The notes: generated by a model from the letters alone, not told the origin. A stretch of DNA of 57,480 nucleotides from Nemertoderma westbladi (GCA_032718475.1 JAUCBJ010003524.1:1-57480); one strand, 5' to 3'; positions 1 through 10,622 are shown, counted from the first letter of the stretch. Program-made: numbers and translations.

Positions 1-118
1 CAATGATTATCATTATCGCCAGTGTAGATTAAACATCCAAATATTGGCATAGTTTTTATAAGTAAAAGGTAAAACTCAAAAAGTTGAACTTTGTAGTCAA
101 TTTTTGGTTAGATTGGTT

Positions 119-285
119 ACTACGGTATGGTGGCTGATCTTATTTATAAATACATTTTTTTTACTTTTTTTTTCTCCATGGCGTGATAATTTAAGATCGA
201 CCCTAAAATATTTTTTGTCGACCATAAATTATAACGTCATGGAGAAAAAAAATTAATTAATTGACAATGATCAGCCCATCGTACT
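119..285. mobile_element. Foldback MITE
   Basis: The two halves are inverted copies of each other over about 80 bp per arm. The left arm begins TACGGTATGGTGGCTGATC and contains CTCCATGGCGTGATAATTTA. The right arm carries the reverse complement of both blocks (GATCAGCCCATCGTA near its end and TAAATTATAACGTCATGGAG inside), with a few mismatches. The centre is a short AT-rich loop near 200-225. There is no coding capacity. A TA at both ends would fit a Tc1/mariner-type MITE, but the family assignment is inference. Confidence 0.6.
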
Positions 286-2890
286 ATGTTAAATGACACC
301 CATTAAATGAATGAAATATAATTAGATAGGAACTGTCTATAAAAATAATCATATGCTTGCACTTAGGTATTAATGAAGATTGGGACTTGAATACCAATAA
401 TTTTGTGTAACAACTTATGTAATATTGCAATGTTGCTAACATTATTCATATCCTCTGAATTTTATATAAATACCAAATATCAATCGATCATGGAGAATTT
501 AATTTAGGATCCATTTATAAAATATTTGCCTTATATAAATATGCTACCGTTTATTATCATTAGATGAGTGTATGAGAGAACTTTGGAAGGATTATAATAA
601 TTTAATATAAGCTTTGGAAAATAATTAATTAATTCAGATTAAATCAAATGAGCCGTCGATATCAAGCAAGGTTGCAGATGAAGACTGGAAAAGTTCTTTA
701 AATGCTATTAACTTTAAATCCGAAAATAATTTAGCGAAATTAATTTCCTAAGGCTGCCTTGGGATTTTCATAGAATATCTAGACAGGAAGCATCGGACGT
801 TGCGACCTTCCTATAGTAAAATCTATGTGTGACACAAAATAACTTCCGATCCAAATTATTTAACGATCCAAAGAAGCGGCAGATTCTTTTAGATGGTAAT
901 ACGTCGGAAGATCGATTAGGTGAATTTTATTGCACATTTTTTCATGGAATAAATGGATAAAAAAAACAATTTTACACAATGACTTTTTAAAGCTTGTGTT
1001 TAATTGAGTTATATGTTGAGTTGAGATTGATTGCAAGAATTAAACTTAACTATATTTTTAATTAATGTGCCAGATTTTAAGGTGATTTAACATGAAATCA
1101 AAGTGGTGGTGTGAGAATTTTGGTCGAGATGGACAAGTATACAAAACAGGAAATCACAAAATAAATGAAACAAATAAGTTGCTGCCAGTTCCAAGAAGGG
1201 CAACCTAACAACCTCTACAGATTTACATCTAGTTGCGAACAGTCTGGTGTCCAAACATCCCGCGGTTTCCAGGAGCACATTGTTTGGACCGAGTTCCACT
1301 CTCAAAGCTTCTATACAAATATTTAAAGTTATTGGTTGCTGTAAAATCATGATCTCATCTTTAATGGCTATTTATAAAAGTACAGACCGAATTCTGGGAT
1401 CTTGAATCACCACCCAGGCATTAGTTGGAATCGACTACTGGAACTTGCGGCTTGGGACACCCAGCAAATGTCATACAAGTAGGTTGTGTGTTGTTTGCAT
1501 GTAAGTTGTTTGGAAGCAATATGCTAATGAACTTTTTACACTTACCTTTTTTGGGAAACTAAGATAATTTAGCTTCAAACTTCATGCGTAACAGTCCGAA
1601 CCAAAAATTAAACTTTTGAACAATTTGCATAGACTTTTTAATTTTGTCATTTCATCTCTATTATCTCTGTCTTCCATCTTACCCAAATGCCCCCAAATTA
1701 TAATTACTTATGAACATTTTTAATTGATCGGCTTCTACCTTTGAATTTGCATATTTTTATAATTAACCTTCTACTCGAGCTGTTTCTGTGAATGAATGGA
1801 TGGAATGGCTCTTACTTTGTAACTTTATAATTTTTACACACTTCATATGTGTGCCATTTGAAATGCCCAAGATTAATAAATTTATGTATTATACTTTGAA
1901 TAAATATTAATTTAATTCAATTCAATCCAGCTTTTGTTGGGTTTTACTGAACTAAGGAGCACACCACACCATAGTTCCCCACGATATAGTGTTGTAATGA
2001 CCACTGGACTTTATTCCTTATATTATTATTGGTGAACGTGATGGCACGCTTTTAGTAGGTTTATTAGTTTTAGTAGTATTGGTAGTATTAGAGCACTTTT
2101 AGTAGTATTTTTACTAGGTTGCTATTTTTACTAGTTGCAGTACGAGAAAAGCCAAAAGATCACTCAAATAAATTCAGCGTGACAGACCATATTTGAATAC
2201 CAAATTACCACAGAATTATATTACTTCTTCAATACAATGAAACCTCGACTTTGGTGGTGGGATATTGTTTGGTACAATTTTGAATATTTTAATATATGAA
2301 GTAAATATTTAAATAGGAATTAATTAAATTTATTAAATTCAACATCAATAATAAAACTACTGCAAAACAATTAATTTGAAACACCAATAAATCAGTTTAC
2401 AATTATAGGACCATGGGAGGTGGGATGTGTTGAGGACGCAAAAAACGTGTATTAAAAAACCGTACTTTGGCTTATTTTTTTCACTATTACGTTTACGTGT
2501 AAGGGGCAGGTTACAGTGACAATGCTTCTACGACCCAAAATGATTTATATATATATTTATATTATTGAGAAGTGAATATCATAAATCACCCCTCCATCCT
2601 TCCCTACTATGATTAAAAGGAATACGGTTAAATTTCAATATTTTCTGCAGTTACTCCAAACACTTAAAGTGAAACCAAATTGTTAAAAATAAACCAGATA
2701 AAGTTATGCATTTTCACTTATGCAAGTCATTTGAGTTTCATAATAGTATATAATCATGTGTTACACATCACAACAGGTTACAATAGCAACTATATCTCCT
2801 CCACTTCCATTTATAGCAACACATGTATCCGTTCCATCTGAAAAAAAAACGATATGAATAAAGGTAAGTACAACGAATTTCTTCAGAGTT
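286..2890. other. AT-rich intergenic DNA, no gene seen
   Basis: I find no open frame with recognisable protein similarity on either strand. The stretch is AT-rich and looks single-copy, except for a TAG/TAT-rich low-complexity patch at about 2050-2140. The only open frames are under 90 codons with unstructured composition, and I treat them as chance. Confidence 0.6.
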
Positions 2891-3018
2891 GTGGGGCGAG
2901 CCACGAAGTGAGAGAGCCTTAGCGTAGTGGTACCATTAATCAACCTGTCGTTCTGTGGGGCGAGCCACGAAGTGAGTGAGCCTTAGCGTAGTGGTACCAT
3001 TAATCAACCTGTCGTTCT
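2891..3018 (+). repeat. Two 64-bp tandem units before the zinc-finger unit
   Basis: Two direct copies of 64 bp (2891-2954 and 2955-3018) begin GTGGGGCGAGCCACGAAGTG and end CCTGTCGTTCT. They differ at one base (gagagagcc versus gagtgagcc). A diverged relative of the opening motif is at about 15238-15265. The second copy runs directly into the TCGTTCTG repeats that open the large tandem unit at 3011. Confidence 0.85.
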
Positions 3019-3812
3019 GTCGTTCTGTCGCGTTTTTTTTCAGTATTTTATTTTAAACGTTAATAACTCGGCCAATCCTTGATGAAATCTATCCAAACTT
3101 GGTACACATGTTGTTTGGCGAAAGTTTGAAAATTTTCCAAGTAGAATTTGCGTGGGGCCTTCGTGCAGCATCAGTGTAACTGTTATTGCAGTTATAATAA
3201 ATTTATTTATCCAAATTTAAAATGCGTTAAATTATTATTACTGTAGGATATATCAGCTGGTTTTCTTACAAATTTTGCAATTCTGCATGTACCATGTGTA
3301 CCGGTACTGTCAGGCTGTACTCATTCCCTGAATCGAGAATCCTGCAATCCAATCAGTCAATACTGCAATACTGGTCAGCCGGTACCATACACTGCAGACA
3401 TGCCATATCATGTAATCTAATTAAACATGACCCCGCCAACCCTTGCGGTGATTATAGTTTAGGCCTAATTAGCCCAGTACCGGTACCGGTAATAATAATA
3501 TAATACAGTAATAGTTTAGATAGTTACCGCTAATAATTCAGTCATTGGCACGGTACACCGTATTGCTGTACTGCCGTTGTAGTGCGCACCGTAGGTACCA
3601 CCCTACTACCGGTACCGGCTGACCGCGTGACCGGTGGCAACTAGCACGTCAACACTTTCACAGCAACAGCTCTACCGGCGATACACAGGCTGACAGGTTG
3701 GAATTTATGTAGAGTTTGCTCAACAGTACAGATATAAAATAGTTATCTAAATTATATATATTACTATTGACAAGTATTGAAATATATACCGTTATTCGTG
3801 TTATCAGTATTT

Positions 3813-4234
3813 CAGTCAGGAACACTGGTCACAATATGTCCAATTTACAACCAGAATGTGTCCGCGGAAAACGCTCTCAGAGTGAAATTTCTCCATAGAA
3901 AACAATGCTAAATTTCATTTGAAAACCGGCAGTGAAATTTTAACATTGGCATTCTAAAAATTATGCCATTAGAATCGTCATAAAATTCTGTATAAATTAA
4001 TTTGAGAATTAGAATCTCATCGTTGCAGCGTTGGGATAACTATCATAATATTAAAAATAAAAATGTGCCCAGCTTCTGCTTTGAGTACTATTGGAGTTAC
4101 AGCCAAAATATGTCCGGAAATATAATCGCAGCCTGTGAAGGACAACTAGTGGCTGCACGGACACTTTCTGGCTGTAAATATGTGGACAATTTTTGGCTGA
4201 GCTTCAGCCAGAAAGTGACCAGTGTTCCTAACTG
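3813..4234. mobile_element. MITE, 5-bp TSD, ends CAGTYAGGAACACTGG
   Basis: Comparison with the uninterrupted copy B (around 12880-12890) shows a clean 422-bp insertion. Its ends are inverted repeats of about 20 bp beginning CAGTYAGGAACACTGG. The flanking pentamer TATTT is duplicated (3808-3812 and 4235-4239) and is single in copy B. The interior has several TGTCC/GGACA motifs and no coding frame. A 5-bp duplication does not match hAT (8 bp), Tc1/mariner (TA) or piggyBac (TTAA). I cannot name the superfamily. It sits about 30 bp upstream of the zinc-finger ATG. Confidence 0.85.
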
Positions 4235-4270
4235 TATTTGCAACATCTGACATTGAAGAGGTGAGAGAAG

Positions 4271-4729
4271 ATGAATACCGGCACTCAACAAAACCAACGC
4301 TTATCACAGGTCGGTATGGTTACCTCGAAACCGGCGCGACTGTCCACTCGAATACAACTTCAAAACACAAACGCCAACAATAAACTGAAAGCGAATCGAA
4401 CGTCTTCAGAAGAATCTGTCATTGGGACGAAGAAAAGGAAGCCGAAACCACGGGAATGGACCACAGCTAAAATTGAATGCTCCCATTGTCAGAGTTCCTG
4501 GACCGAAATTGAAACACCAATTGCCGATGGGCTTGATCTCTCAAACCAAAACTTCCTCTGCGGGGTTTGCGCGGCAGTAAAGATTGAAAGTCTGGAAGCT
4601 GGCATCCCTAGGTATTATTATTATAAAGAGCGTCAGCCTGCGTTTAATAAATATATTTTAATACAAAACAGGTCGAACGCAAAGAGGCTTATAATGAAGA
4701 CGAGTACTGCATTGATTATATTCCTGTAA
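4271..4729 (+). CDS. C2C2 zinc-finger protein of the tandem unit, copy A
   Basis: The product is a 152-residue protein starting at an ATG preceded by GAGAGAAG. Residues 1-65 are polar and basic (KKRKPKPR near 55-62, a possible nuclear signal). A paired-cysteine finger follows: C-x2-C in IECSHCQSSW and C-x2-C in FLCGVCAA, about 25 residues apart, then KIESLEAG, which resembles the start of a coiled coil in small transposon-encoded zinc-ribbon proteins. The frame then enters a low-quality stretch (YYYYKERQ) that probably reads into an intron. A second plausible coding block lies in another frame at about 4672-4797. The protein is almost identical to copy B at 12915-13373 (one change, G4 to D). 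I do not recognise the family. A DNA- or protein-binding role is inference. It could be a component of an unrecognised mobile element. Confidence 0.55.
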   Translation: MNTGTQQNQRLSQVGMVTSKPARLSTRIQLQNTNANNKLKANRTSSEESVIGTKKRKPKPREWTTAKIECSHCQSSWTEIETPIADGLDLSNQNFLCGVCAAVKIESLEAGIPRYYYYKERQPAFNKYILIQNRSNAKRLIMKTSTALIIFL

Positions 4730-4797
4730 ACCACCTGGCTTTGCATATTGAACGTGCGATTGGAAATAAGTTCGTGCTACCCTTCCGTGGGTGGTAG
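4672..4797 (+). CDS. Possible 3' exon of the zinc-finger gene, copy A
   Basis: An AG acceptor (AAAACAG) is followed by about 41 open codons that read like real protein (EDEYCIDYIP, LALHIERA, NKFVLPFRGW) and stop at TAG. Copy B (about 13316-13441) keeps the frame with conservative changes (V to I, I to F). A donor at 4577 (GCA|GTAAAG) gives a phase-matched 95-bp intron, which would join this block directly after the second zinc-finger cysteine pair. A donor at 4612 (CTAG|GTATTA) keeps the upstream frame instead and does not reach this one. Exon use is unproven. Confidence 0.35.
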   Translation, partial: VERKEAYNEDEYCIDYIPVNHLALHIERAIGNKFVLPFRGW

Positions 4798-4822
4798 ATG
4801 TCGCGGTTATGTATTGGTGGGA

Positions 4823-4839
4823 GGGGGGGGGGGGGGGGG
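4823..4839 (+). repeat. G17 homopolymer
   Basis: This is an uninterrupted run of 17 G in the 3' part of the tandem unit. Copy B has 14 G at 13476-13489 with different flanking G-rich sequence, so the tract is unstable. Comparable runs lie at 9396-9409 (14 G), 11812-11834 (23 G) and 55708-55729 (22 G), and as C runs in the transposase intron at 8319-8431. Confidence 0.9.
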
Positions 4840-5207
4840 TGCAGATTAAAAGGGGTGAACACGTACTGTCCCCCTTTCTTTGATTAATTGGTGGTGTGGG
4901 TTAATCTCTCATAACCTGATTTTGTGATACAGTCGCACAATTTTAATTTGTATCTCATAACTGGGCCTCGTGCTGCGCGAAGGCCCCACGAACGTGTCGT
5001 TCTGTCGTTCTGTCGCGTTTTTTTTCAGTATTTTATTTTAAACGTTAATAACTCGGCCAATCCTTGATGAAATCTATCCAAACTTGGTACACATGTTGTT
5101 TGGCAAAAGTTTGAAAATTTTCCAAGTAGAATTTGCGTGGGGCCTTCGTGCAGCATCAGTGTAACTGTTATTGTAGTTATAATATATTTATTTATCCAAA
5201 ATTAACA

Positions 5208-5440
5208 GGGTGCATGTAAAGAGCGGACTGCGGACTACGGACTGCGGATTGTCAATTAAAAGCCCAAATATGCGCGGTCAATTTGAATTATAGCATTATA
5301 ATGTAAGAATCCGCTCTTTGTTGTCTGGACAAACGGCGGACTGAAGCCAGAAAATTTTAACCTGATTGGCTCAATCATTTACATAGAGGCCCAAAGGGAA
5401 CTTTCTTGAATCCTCTTATTGGCTTAAATGTTTTCATTGT
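5208..5440 (+). repeat. Left terminal inverted repeat of the MULE
   Basis: It aligns in inverse orientation to about 9990-10226 over roughly 235 bp with moderate divergence. The outer part has direct GCGGACT/CGGACT repeats. The block AAAGAGCGGA at 5218-5227 is repeated in inverse orientation at 5310-5320 (TCCGCTCTTTG), so each TIR has a nested inverted pair about 100 bp apart, a plausible transposase-binding layout. Confidence 0.9.
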
Positions 5441-5876
5441 GACACAGGAGATGGAAACAATATTCCAACATTACTACAGTAATTATACTGTAAGTAATTA
5501 AGTAGGCCTACCGGTATCAATTAAGCTGCTGTCAACAGGCATGTACTGTTGGCCTACCGGCTACCGGTTGAAGTTTTCGATTAAATCAAAATAAAACTAA
5601 GTATAATAAGTAACGTAATCGATGGCGGCCGTATTGCACGTGTAGTAGGCCTATTCTTAAACGTCCAAAACTAAACTTACTACTGTATAATACATCCAGG
5701 CTTACGTAAGATGAGAGTGCCTTGATGTGAAAGTTTAGGAAAATAGTACTACTGTATTTACAGTGAGGTATAGGTTCGTAACTAGTCCTCAGTAGGTGTA
5801 GGTTTGCCACTAGTCTTACCATACAGCCATATACATAGCCTACAGTTAATATCGAGGAAAGTTTTTTTTTTGGATA

Positions 5877-8800
5877 ATGGACGTGGACGACCTCCAAACT
5901 ATAGACATTACTGTCTTAAATGATCCCGACCCTGAACTACCATTACCGGTAGGTGATAACAATCGTGAAGTTAATAACCCCTGTAGTACAGGGACAGGAG
6001 ATGGTCCTGTCACTGGGCAACTTAGAGTTTCTTTGTTGTCTTGTCACAATAATAACACCGCTATAGGTCACACTCTAGGTAATGAAGTACCTTGTCATCC
6101 TAGTATCGCGAGAGAAGAGTACGTTGACTTAGTAAAGCAGATGATAAAGCTCTCAGCAGGTGATAAGGTGTGTGATTTTACAGCTAAACGCCAGATTGAG
6201 ACAGTTTTATGTAACTGTACGTTTGTTTTTGATTCCAATGAAGTAGGAAAAGAGAATGTGGAAAATTATTCTATTGATGCAATGGGCGCGTACCGATGTA
6301 CAGGGTCTCATATTTCGAAATTATTGGATAATAATGAAGGAAACGTGTTTCATTTTAGGATACTTACTCAACAAATAAGAATGATCCGATATTGTTTCGA
6401 GTTAAAGTCAAAGTTTCATCAGACCAAGATCCGGAACGTGTATTTGTATTCATAACTTATCGTTGGCGTGGGGAGATCCCAAATAAAATTGACTTTGTAA
6501 TGAAACCACACGGAAATAGTAAGCATAATAACAAAGTTCCTTATTATTGTACTAATCCGAAAACACTGAAATTACTTTCAGAATCTGAGCTAAAATTCAA
6601 CCGTGCTGCTCAGGCTGTGGCTAAGGAAGTTTCTGCCCTTCCACAGTCTCAGCCTAAGGGTGGACGACAGGCCATTTATTGCCAAAAACGTTCCAAAGAG
6701 GATATAATTGACAAAGGTAATTTTTATGAAGTAGCCAACACGTTTATGGCTGATGAAGGCTCACATGATCGGTATGTCAAATGGGTTTGTAAAGATCCAA
6801 ACGGGGGAACAGTTATTGTTATGTTTTCCGATTTTATTGCTCATGTAATTGGAGAATTTTGTTGTCGTCCACAACAAAATGGAGTGATGCTTACTGCAGA
6901 TACAACCTTTAGGTGTGGCCCTTTTTGGATCCTAAACACGTCTTTTCCAAATCCGCTATTCATTACAAATCGCCAAAACCCAGTTTCACCTACAATGCTA
7001 GGCGGAATAGGAATTGTCGTTAATAAAACTGTTGAAAGTTATTCGCCGCTATTTTATCGGCTTCTCCTCCAGAACCCAGATTTTCGAATGTTGAAGTGCT
7101 TTGGGTGCGATGGTGAAGCCAATATTGAGAATGCTGTACGTTTGCACTGTACTGGGACTTATGTAGCTCGTTGTTGCACTCATCTGAGTGATAACATTGT
7201 AGAGAATGGCCGGAAGGAATCGGACGCAGCTGTAAAAGGTCTTCTGGATCATATTAAGTTCGTAAGCGAAGCTTCGACATCCAGAACACATGCTGAAGAG
7301 CTAATGACGCAGTTTGATAACTGGCATGTTTTGAGCAGCAAATTTCAGAATTACATAGCCTCTCGCATATTGCCTGTTGTTTACGAGAATACACTACTTG
7401 TTGACGTTAATAAAGCCCTTGGGTCTCAATTAACAAAGCGATTTGTAAATTCAAGAATGGAATCATCAAACCGTATGTTAAAATCTTGGTCTAATAGCTC
7501 AAACCTTTACGATTTCATGAGTGGAGTAAAGTGCCTTATGAAGTCCCATGAAGAGGAGTTTATTAAAGGAGTGTGCGGTTTATCTCAAGAATACTTTTTA
7601 AGAGAAGAATTTTCTATCCTGAAGACGCCGGTAAGCTACATCTTTACAGAGTCTGAGACTACAAGAGAGCTGCAGTCACGGCGCCGTAGACTGCTTTTCA
7701 CTCGCTTCGCAGAGTTACCTTATTTTAATGTGGTTCCTGATGTTGGTTCTAACATTACAGTAAACAGCGATAACAATGTACCACTTCCCGTGCATTGTAG
7801 TATCCAGGGGAGCCTAAGTGAGGGAGATGTGATGAATGTTGATATTCAGTTGGACATATTCATAAATGCTATGGTTGAAAAGGAAAGGGCTAAGCTGATA
7901 GCGGGACGTGCTAAGGAGATAATAGAGTCGAATTCAGTAATCCCTGGATTTAATGACACGTACCTTGTCCGTTCGCAGACTAAACCAGACGACCCTCCAT
8001 ATGTTGTCAAAATGTGTGACGGTATTCCATTGTGCTGCCCATGCCCAGCAGCCAACCCATGTAAACACACAGTTGCTATATCTGCTAAGCTTGGAACTGT
8101 TAATAATTTGGTCAAGAAATTGGGTCCGAATTCTAGAATGAAGGACAGTACCATATACATCGGTGCCAGCATAAATCCTGGGCTAAAGCCAAATGAACGA
8201 CTACGTTCATCAGGTAAGTTACTGTAGTGTGCATCATTTTTCCCTATTAATTCCCCTTATCTAAATTGTAAAAAGGGGGCGTTCATGTCACGCAAATTTT
8301 CTAGTTTTTTGATCTCCACCCCCCCCCCCCACCCCCTCTGTCAAGTGTCACGTAAGCTCGACCCCCCCCCCCCCCCCCCCTCCTCTGTCACAAAAACAAA
8401 AAATTTCGTAAATTTATACCCCCCCCCCCCCTAGACGACAAATATTTTATTTAAATAATTTAATAACAGTTAGAAAGCACAATAGAAAGTGAAACATTTT
8501 GACTGAAGTAGTTCTTACTAAAAGCATATACATACTTTAGCAGCTTCAAACTACAGTACTGTACATGTACAAGGCAGACTAGAAAGGGCTGTCCTGTTAA
8601 TGTTAGGGATTAAATTCAATGTTATTGAGTTTATTGTTTTTTCCTTAAAGTTTCCCACTCATCTACAAATATGTTAGTCAAAGTCAAGCTCGGGGCTCGT
8701 ACAGTATACATGAAGTTCATTAATTATATTTTTTATAGCTTCTATTTGTTTCTAGTTTTTACAATTACTTATAGATATATAATAACTGTAGTAAATTTAA

Positions 8801-9231
8801 TTGCCCATAATTATATAGGTATACGAGGGAACAAACGACGAGCTTCGCCTTTAACCGGGGCCTCAACTTCAACCCCGAGACTGGTTCAAATTGTCTCCTT
8901 GGAAGATGTTGCGTTTCCTAATTGTGGAGCAGATAAAACCTGGGAAATTCTTCCAGGCACCAAGGTTCCAAAATCTACGAGTCGCTGTAGGAATACCAAG
9001 CGACATTGCGCTATTGGGTTCGACGCTTCTCCTATAGCGGTTAGGAAGAGAGGAACGGTTACTTATTCAAATGGTGAATCCTTCGTTGGTAATATGTATT
9101 ACCATTTGGCATGCGCTTCAGACGAAGATGACTTTCACTTTCGTCAAGCCCATGTGGCCCATGGTAATGAGAAGTACTTTAGCGCAGAGGCGCTCCAGTA
9201 CTTAAAGGATCACGAGGTTGATATTCTTTAG
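5877..9231 (+). CDS. MULE transposase gene (spliced; one frame break or small intron)
   Basis: Three coding blocks: 5877-about 6358, about 6359-8213 and 8819-9231. The last junction is a textbook intron (CAG|GTAAGT at 8213/8214, ATATAG at 8818), phase 1 on both sides. The first junction changes frame: the upstream frame ends in CATTTTAG at 6358, which could be an acceptor, but no clear donor is seen, so a one-base indel is equally possible. Numbering from codon 6392, the central block holds the catalytic triad D170 (TADTTF), D240 (GCDGEA) and E357 (RMESSN), a conserved C-C-x-H after the second D (CCTHL, 261-264), and a SWIM finger C549-P-C551...C557-K-H559. The protein would cut and rejoin DNA at the TIRs in the nucleus. 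The C-terminal exon adds a Cys/His-rich module (YYHLAC near its middle) and may give binding specificity. The central and last blocks have no stops. Confidence 0.85.
8214..8818 (+). other. Intron of the MULE transposase gene
   Basis: The 605-bp intron begins GTAAGT and ends TATATAG. Joining the exons keeps a single frame across the junction. It contains three long C runs (12, 19 and 13 C at 8319-8330, 8362-8380 and 8419-8431) separated by TCTGTCA-type spacers, so its transcript could form unusual C-rich structure. It also explains an open stretch at 8671-8818 that I do not count as coding. Confidence 0.8.
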
Positions 9232-9985
9232 AAACTTCTTAAAACTCTTATTATTAGGAATACTGTGACTCTTCTTAAAAGTTAAGTGCTTGTTAGTAAA
9301 GTAGTCCAAGTAGTCCTTGTTAGTCCTTGTTGTAAAAGTCCTTGTTTGCTTGTTACTTAAATAAAAAGTTTTTACGTTGAGGTCGTCCAAATAAAGGGGG
9401 GGGGGGGGGAGGTTGGCTCGTACTGCCACTATTATGTCTCTGTTAGTTGAAACAAAATTGGAACATAATTGAAACATATTAGGAGCCACGTAATGGTGTC
9501 CTACCTGCAATACTAAGTATGCCAGTGAAACAAATTTGAAACAAATTAAGTGTTCACTGGGAAAGTGCATACCGCTATGCGCGCGCGCCCATATGGGGGT
9601 ATGTGTTCGTAGTTTTCATTTTAAGGCTGTCATAAAAGTTTGGACAGAATTAAATGCCAGTAATTAGATGCGTCCTATTGGATGCTATTTATAGATCCAC
9701 ACCCCTTTTCTTTCCCCCTCTTCCCCCTTTTCTTACGCTCTCTTACCCCCAGCACAGAGAAGATCTTCCCCCAGCTCCTGCGCTTAGGATGTCCGAATAT
9801 TCGCTCTTTTATATTTGCGAACAGAAAACTGTGACATAAACTCTAAAGGCAGGAAGTATATAAAAATATTTATTGAAATAAATAATCTGAAAATCCGTAG
9901 AATGTTGATTATATAGTAGGCCTTTAATCAACAGTCCACGTAATTACTGCGTATAGGATAATTATTTCCTGTATTGCAGTGTTGC
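9232..9985 (+). other. 3' noncoding part of the MULE
   Basis: This lies between the transposase stop and the right TIR. It contains a run of short TAGTCCTTGTT repeats (about 9300-9350), a 14-G tract (9396-9409) and an AATAAA-like signal near 9875-9885 (GAAATAAATAATC). I see no second gene. An open frame on the minus strand at 9202-9570 has no protein-like composition. Confidence 0.55.
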
Positions 9986-9989
9986 ACAA

Positions 9990-10226
9990 TGGTAAACATT
10001 TAAAAGCCAATGGGATGATTCATTCTTTAAAGTTCCCTTTCAGCTTCAGCCTAAGTAAATGATTGAGCCAATCAGGTTACAATTTACCGACTTCAGTCCG
10101 CCATTTGTCCAGACAACAAAGAGCGGATTCTTAGTTTGGAAATCGATAATTCAAATTGACCGCGCGGATTTTGGCAATCCCCAGTCCGTAGTCCGCCAGT
10201 CCGCAGTCCGCTCTTTATATGCACCC
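9990..10226 (-). repeat. Right terminal inverted repeat of the MULE
   Basis: It is the reverse complement of 5208-5440, ending GCTCTTTATATGCACCC followed at once by the duplicated target AAATTAACA (10227-10235). It retains the internal AAAGAGCGG inverted pair. Mismatches between the two TIRs are scattered, so the element is not brand new. Confidence 0.9.
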
Positions 10227-10622
10227 AAATTAACATGCATTAAATTATTATTACTGTAGGATAAATCAGCTGGTTTTCTGACAAATTTTGCAAAACATAG
10301 GGGCTGTCTGCCAATCTGCATGTACCATTTGTACCGGTACTGTCAGGCTGTACTCAATTCCTGAATCGAGAATTCTGCAAATCAGTCAATACTGCAATAC
10401 AGGTCAGCCGGTACCATACACTGCAGACATGCCATATCATGTAATCTAAACATGGCCCCGGAAACCCTTGCGGTGATTATAGTTTAGGCCTAATTAGCCT
10501 AGTACCGGTAATAATAATATAATAGTTTAGATAGTTCAGTAGTTACCGCTAATCATTCAGTCATTGGCACGGTACACCGTATTGCTGTACTGCCGTTGTA
10601 GTGCGCACCGTAGGTACCACCC

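Larger units (their letters stand above)
3011..4999 (+). repeat. Large tandem unit, copy A (carries zinc-finger gene)
   Basis: This is the first copy of a unit that recurs directly downstream as 5000-13647. It opens with TCGTTCTG repeats and a block containing TAATAACTCGGCCAATCC, continues through a region rich in GGTACCGG-type palindromes (3290-3700), holds the zinc-finger frame at 4271-4729, and ends in GAAGGCCCCACGAACGTG. Compared with copy B it has a 422-bp MITE at 3813-4234 but lacks the Mutator-like element and the 2.07-kb insertion. Without insertions the unit is about 1.6 kb. Its opening block (3019-3219) contains an inverted relative of its own 3' end (GTGGGGCCTTCGTGCAGCA). The promoter for the contained gene is not identifiable. 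Confidence 0.8.
5208..10226 (+). mobile_element. Mutator-like (MULE) DNA transposon, full length
   Basis: A 5019-bp element interrupts tandem unit copy B. It is flanked by a perfect 9-bp duplication AAATTAACA (5199-5207 and 10227-10235), while copy A shows the related single site at about 3210. The ends are long inverted repeats (about 235 bp) beginning GGGTGCATRTAAAGAGCGG. It contains one spliced gene on the + strand whose product has a D-D-E core and a SWIM zinc finger. TSD length, long TIRs and a SWIM finger are the defining features of the Mutator/MULE superfamily. The extra C-terminal exon (8819-9231) is not part of the minimal MULE transposase I know. Confidence 0.93.

Noticed and set aside
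9202-9570. 122-codon minus-strand frame in the MULE 3' region
   Set aside because: Runs over the homopolymer tract and has no domain or repeat support.
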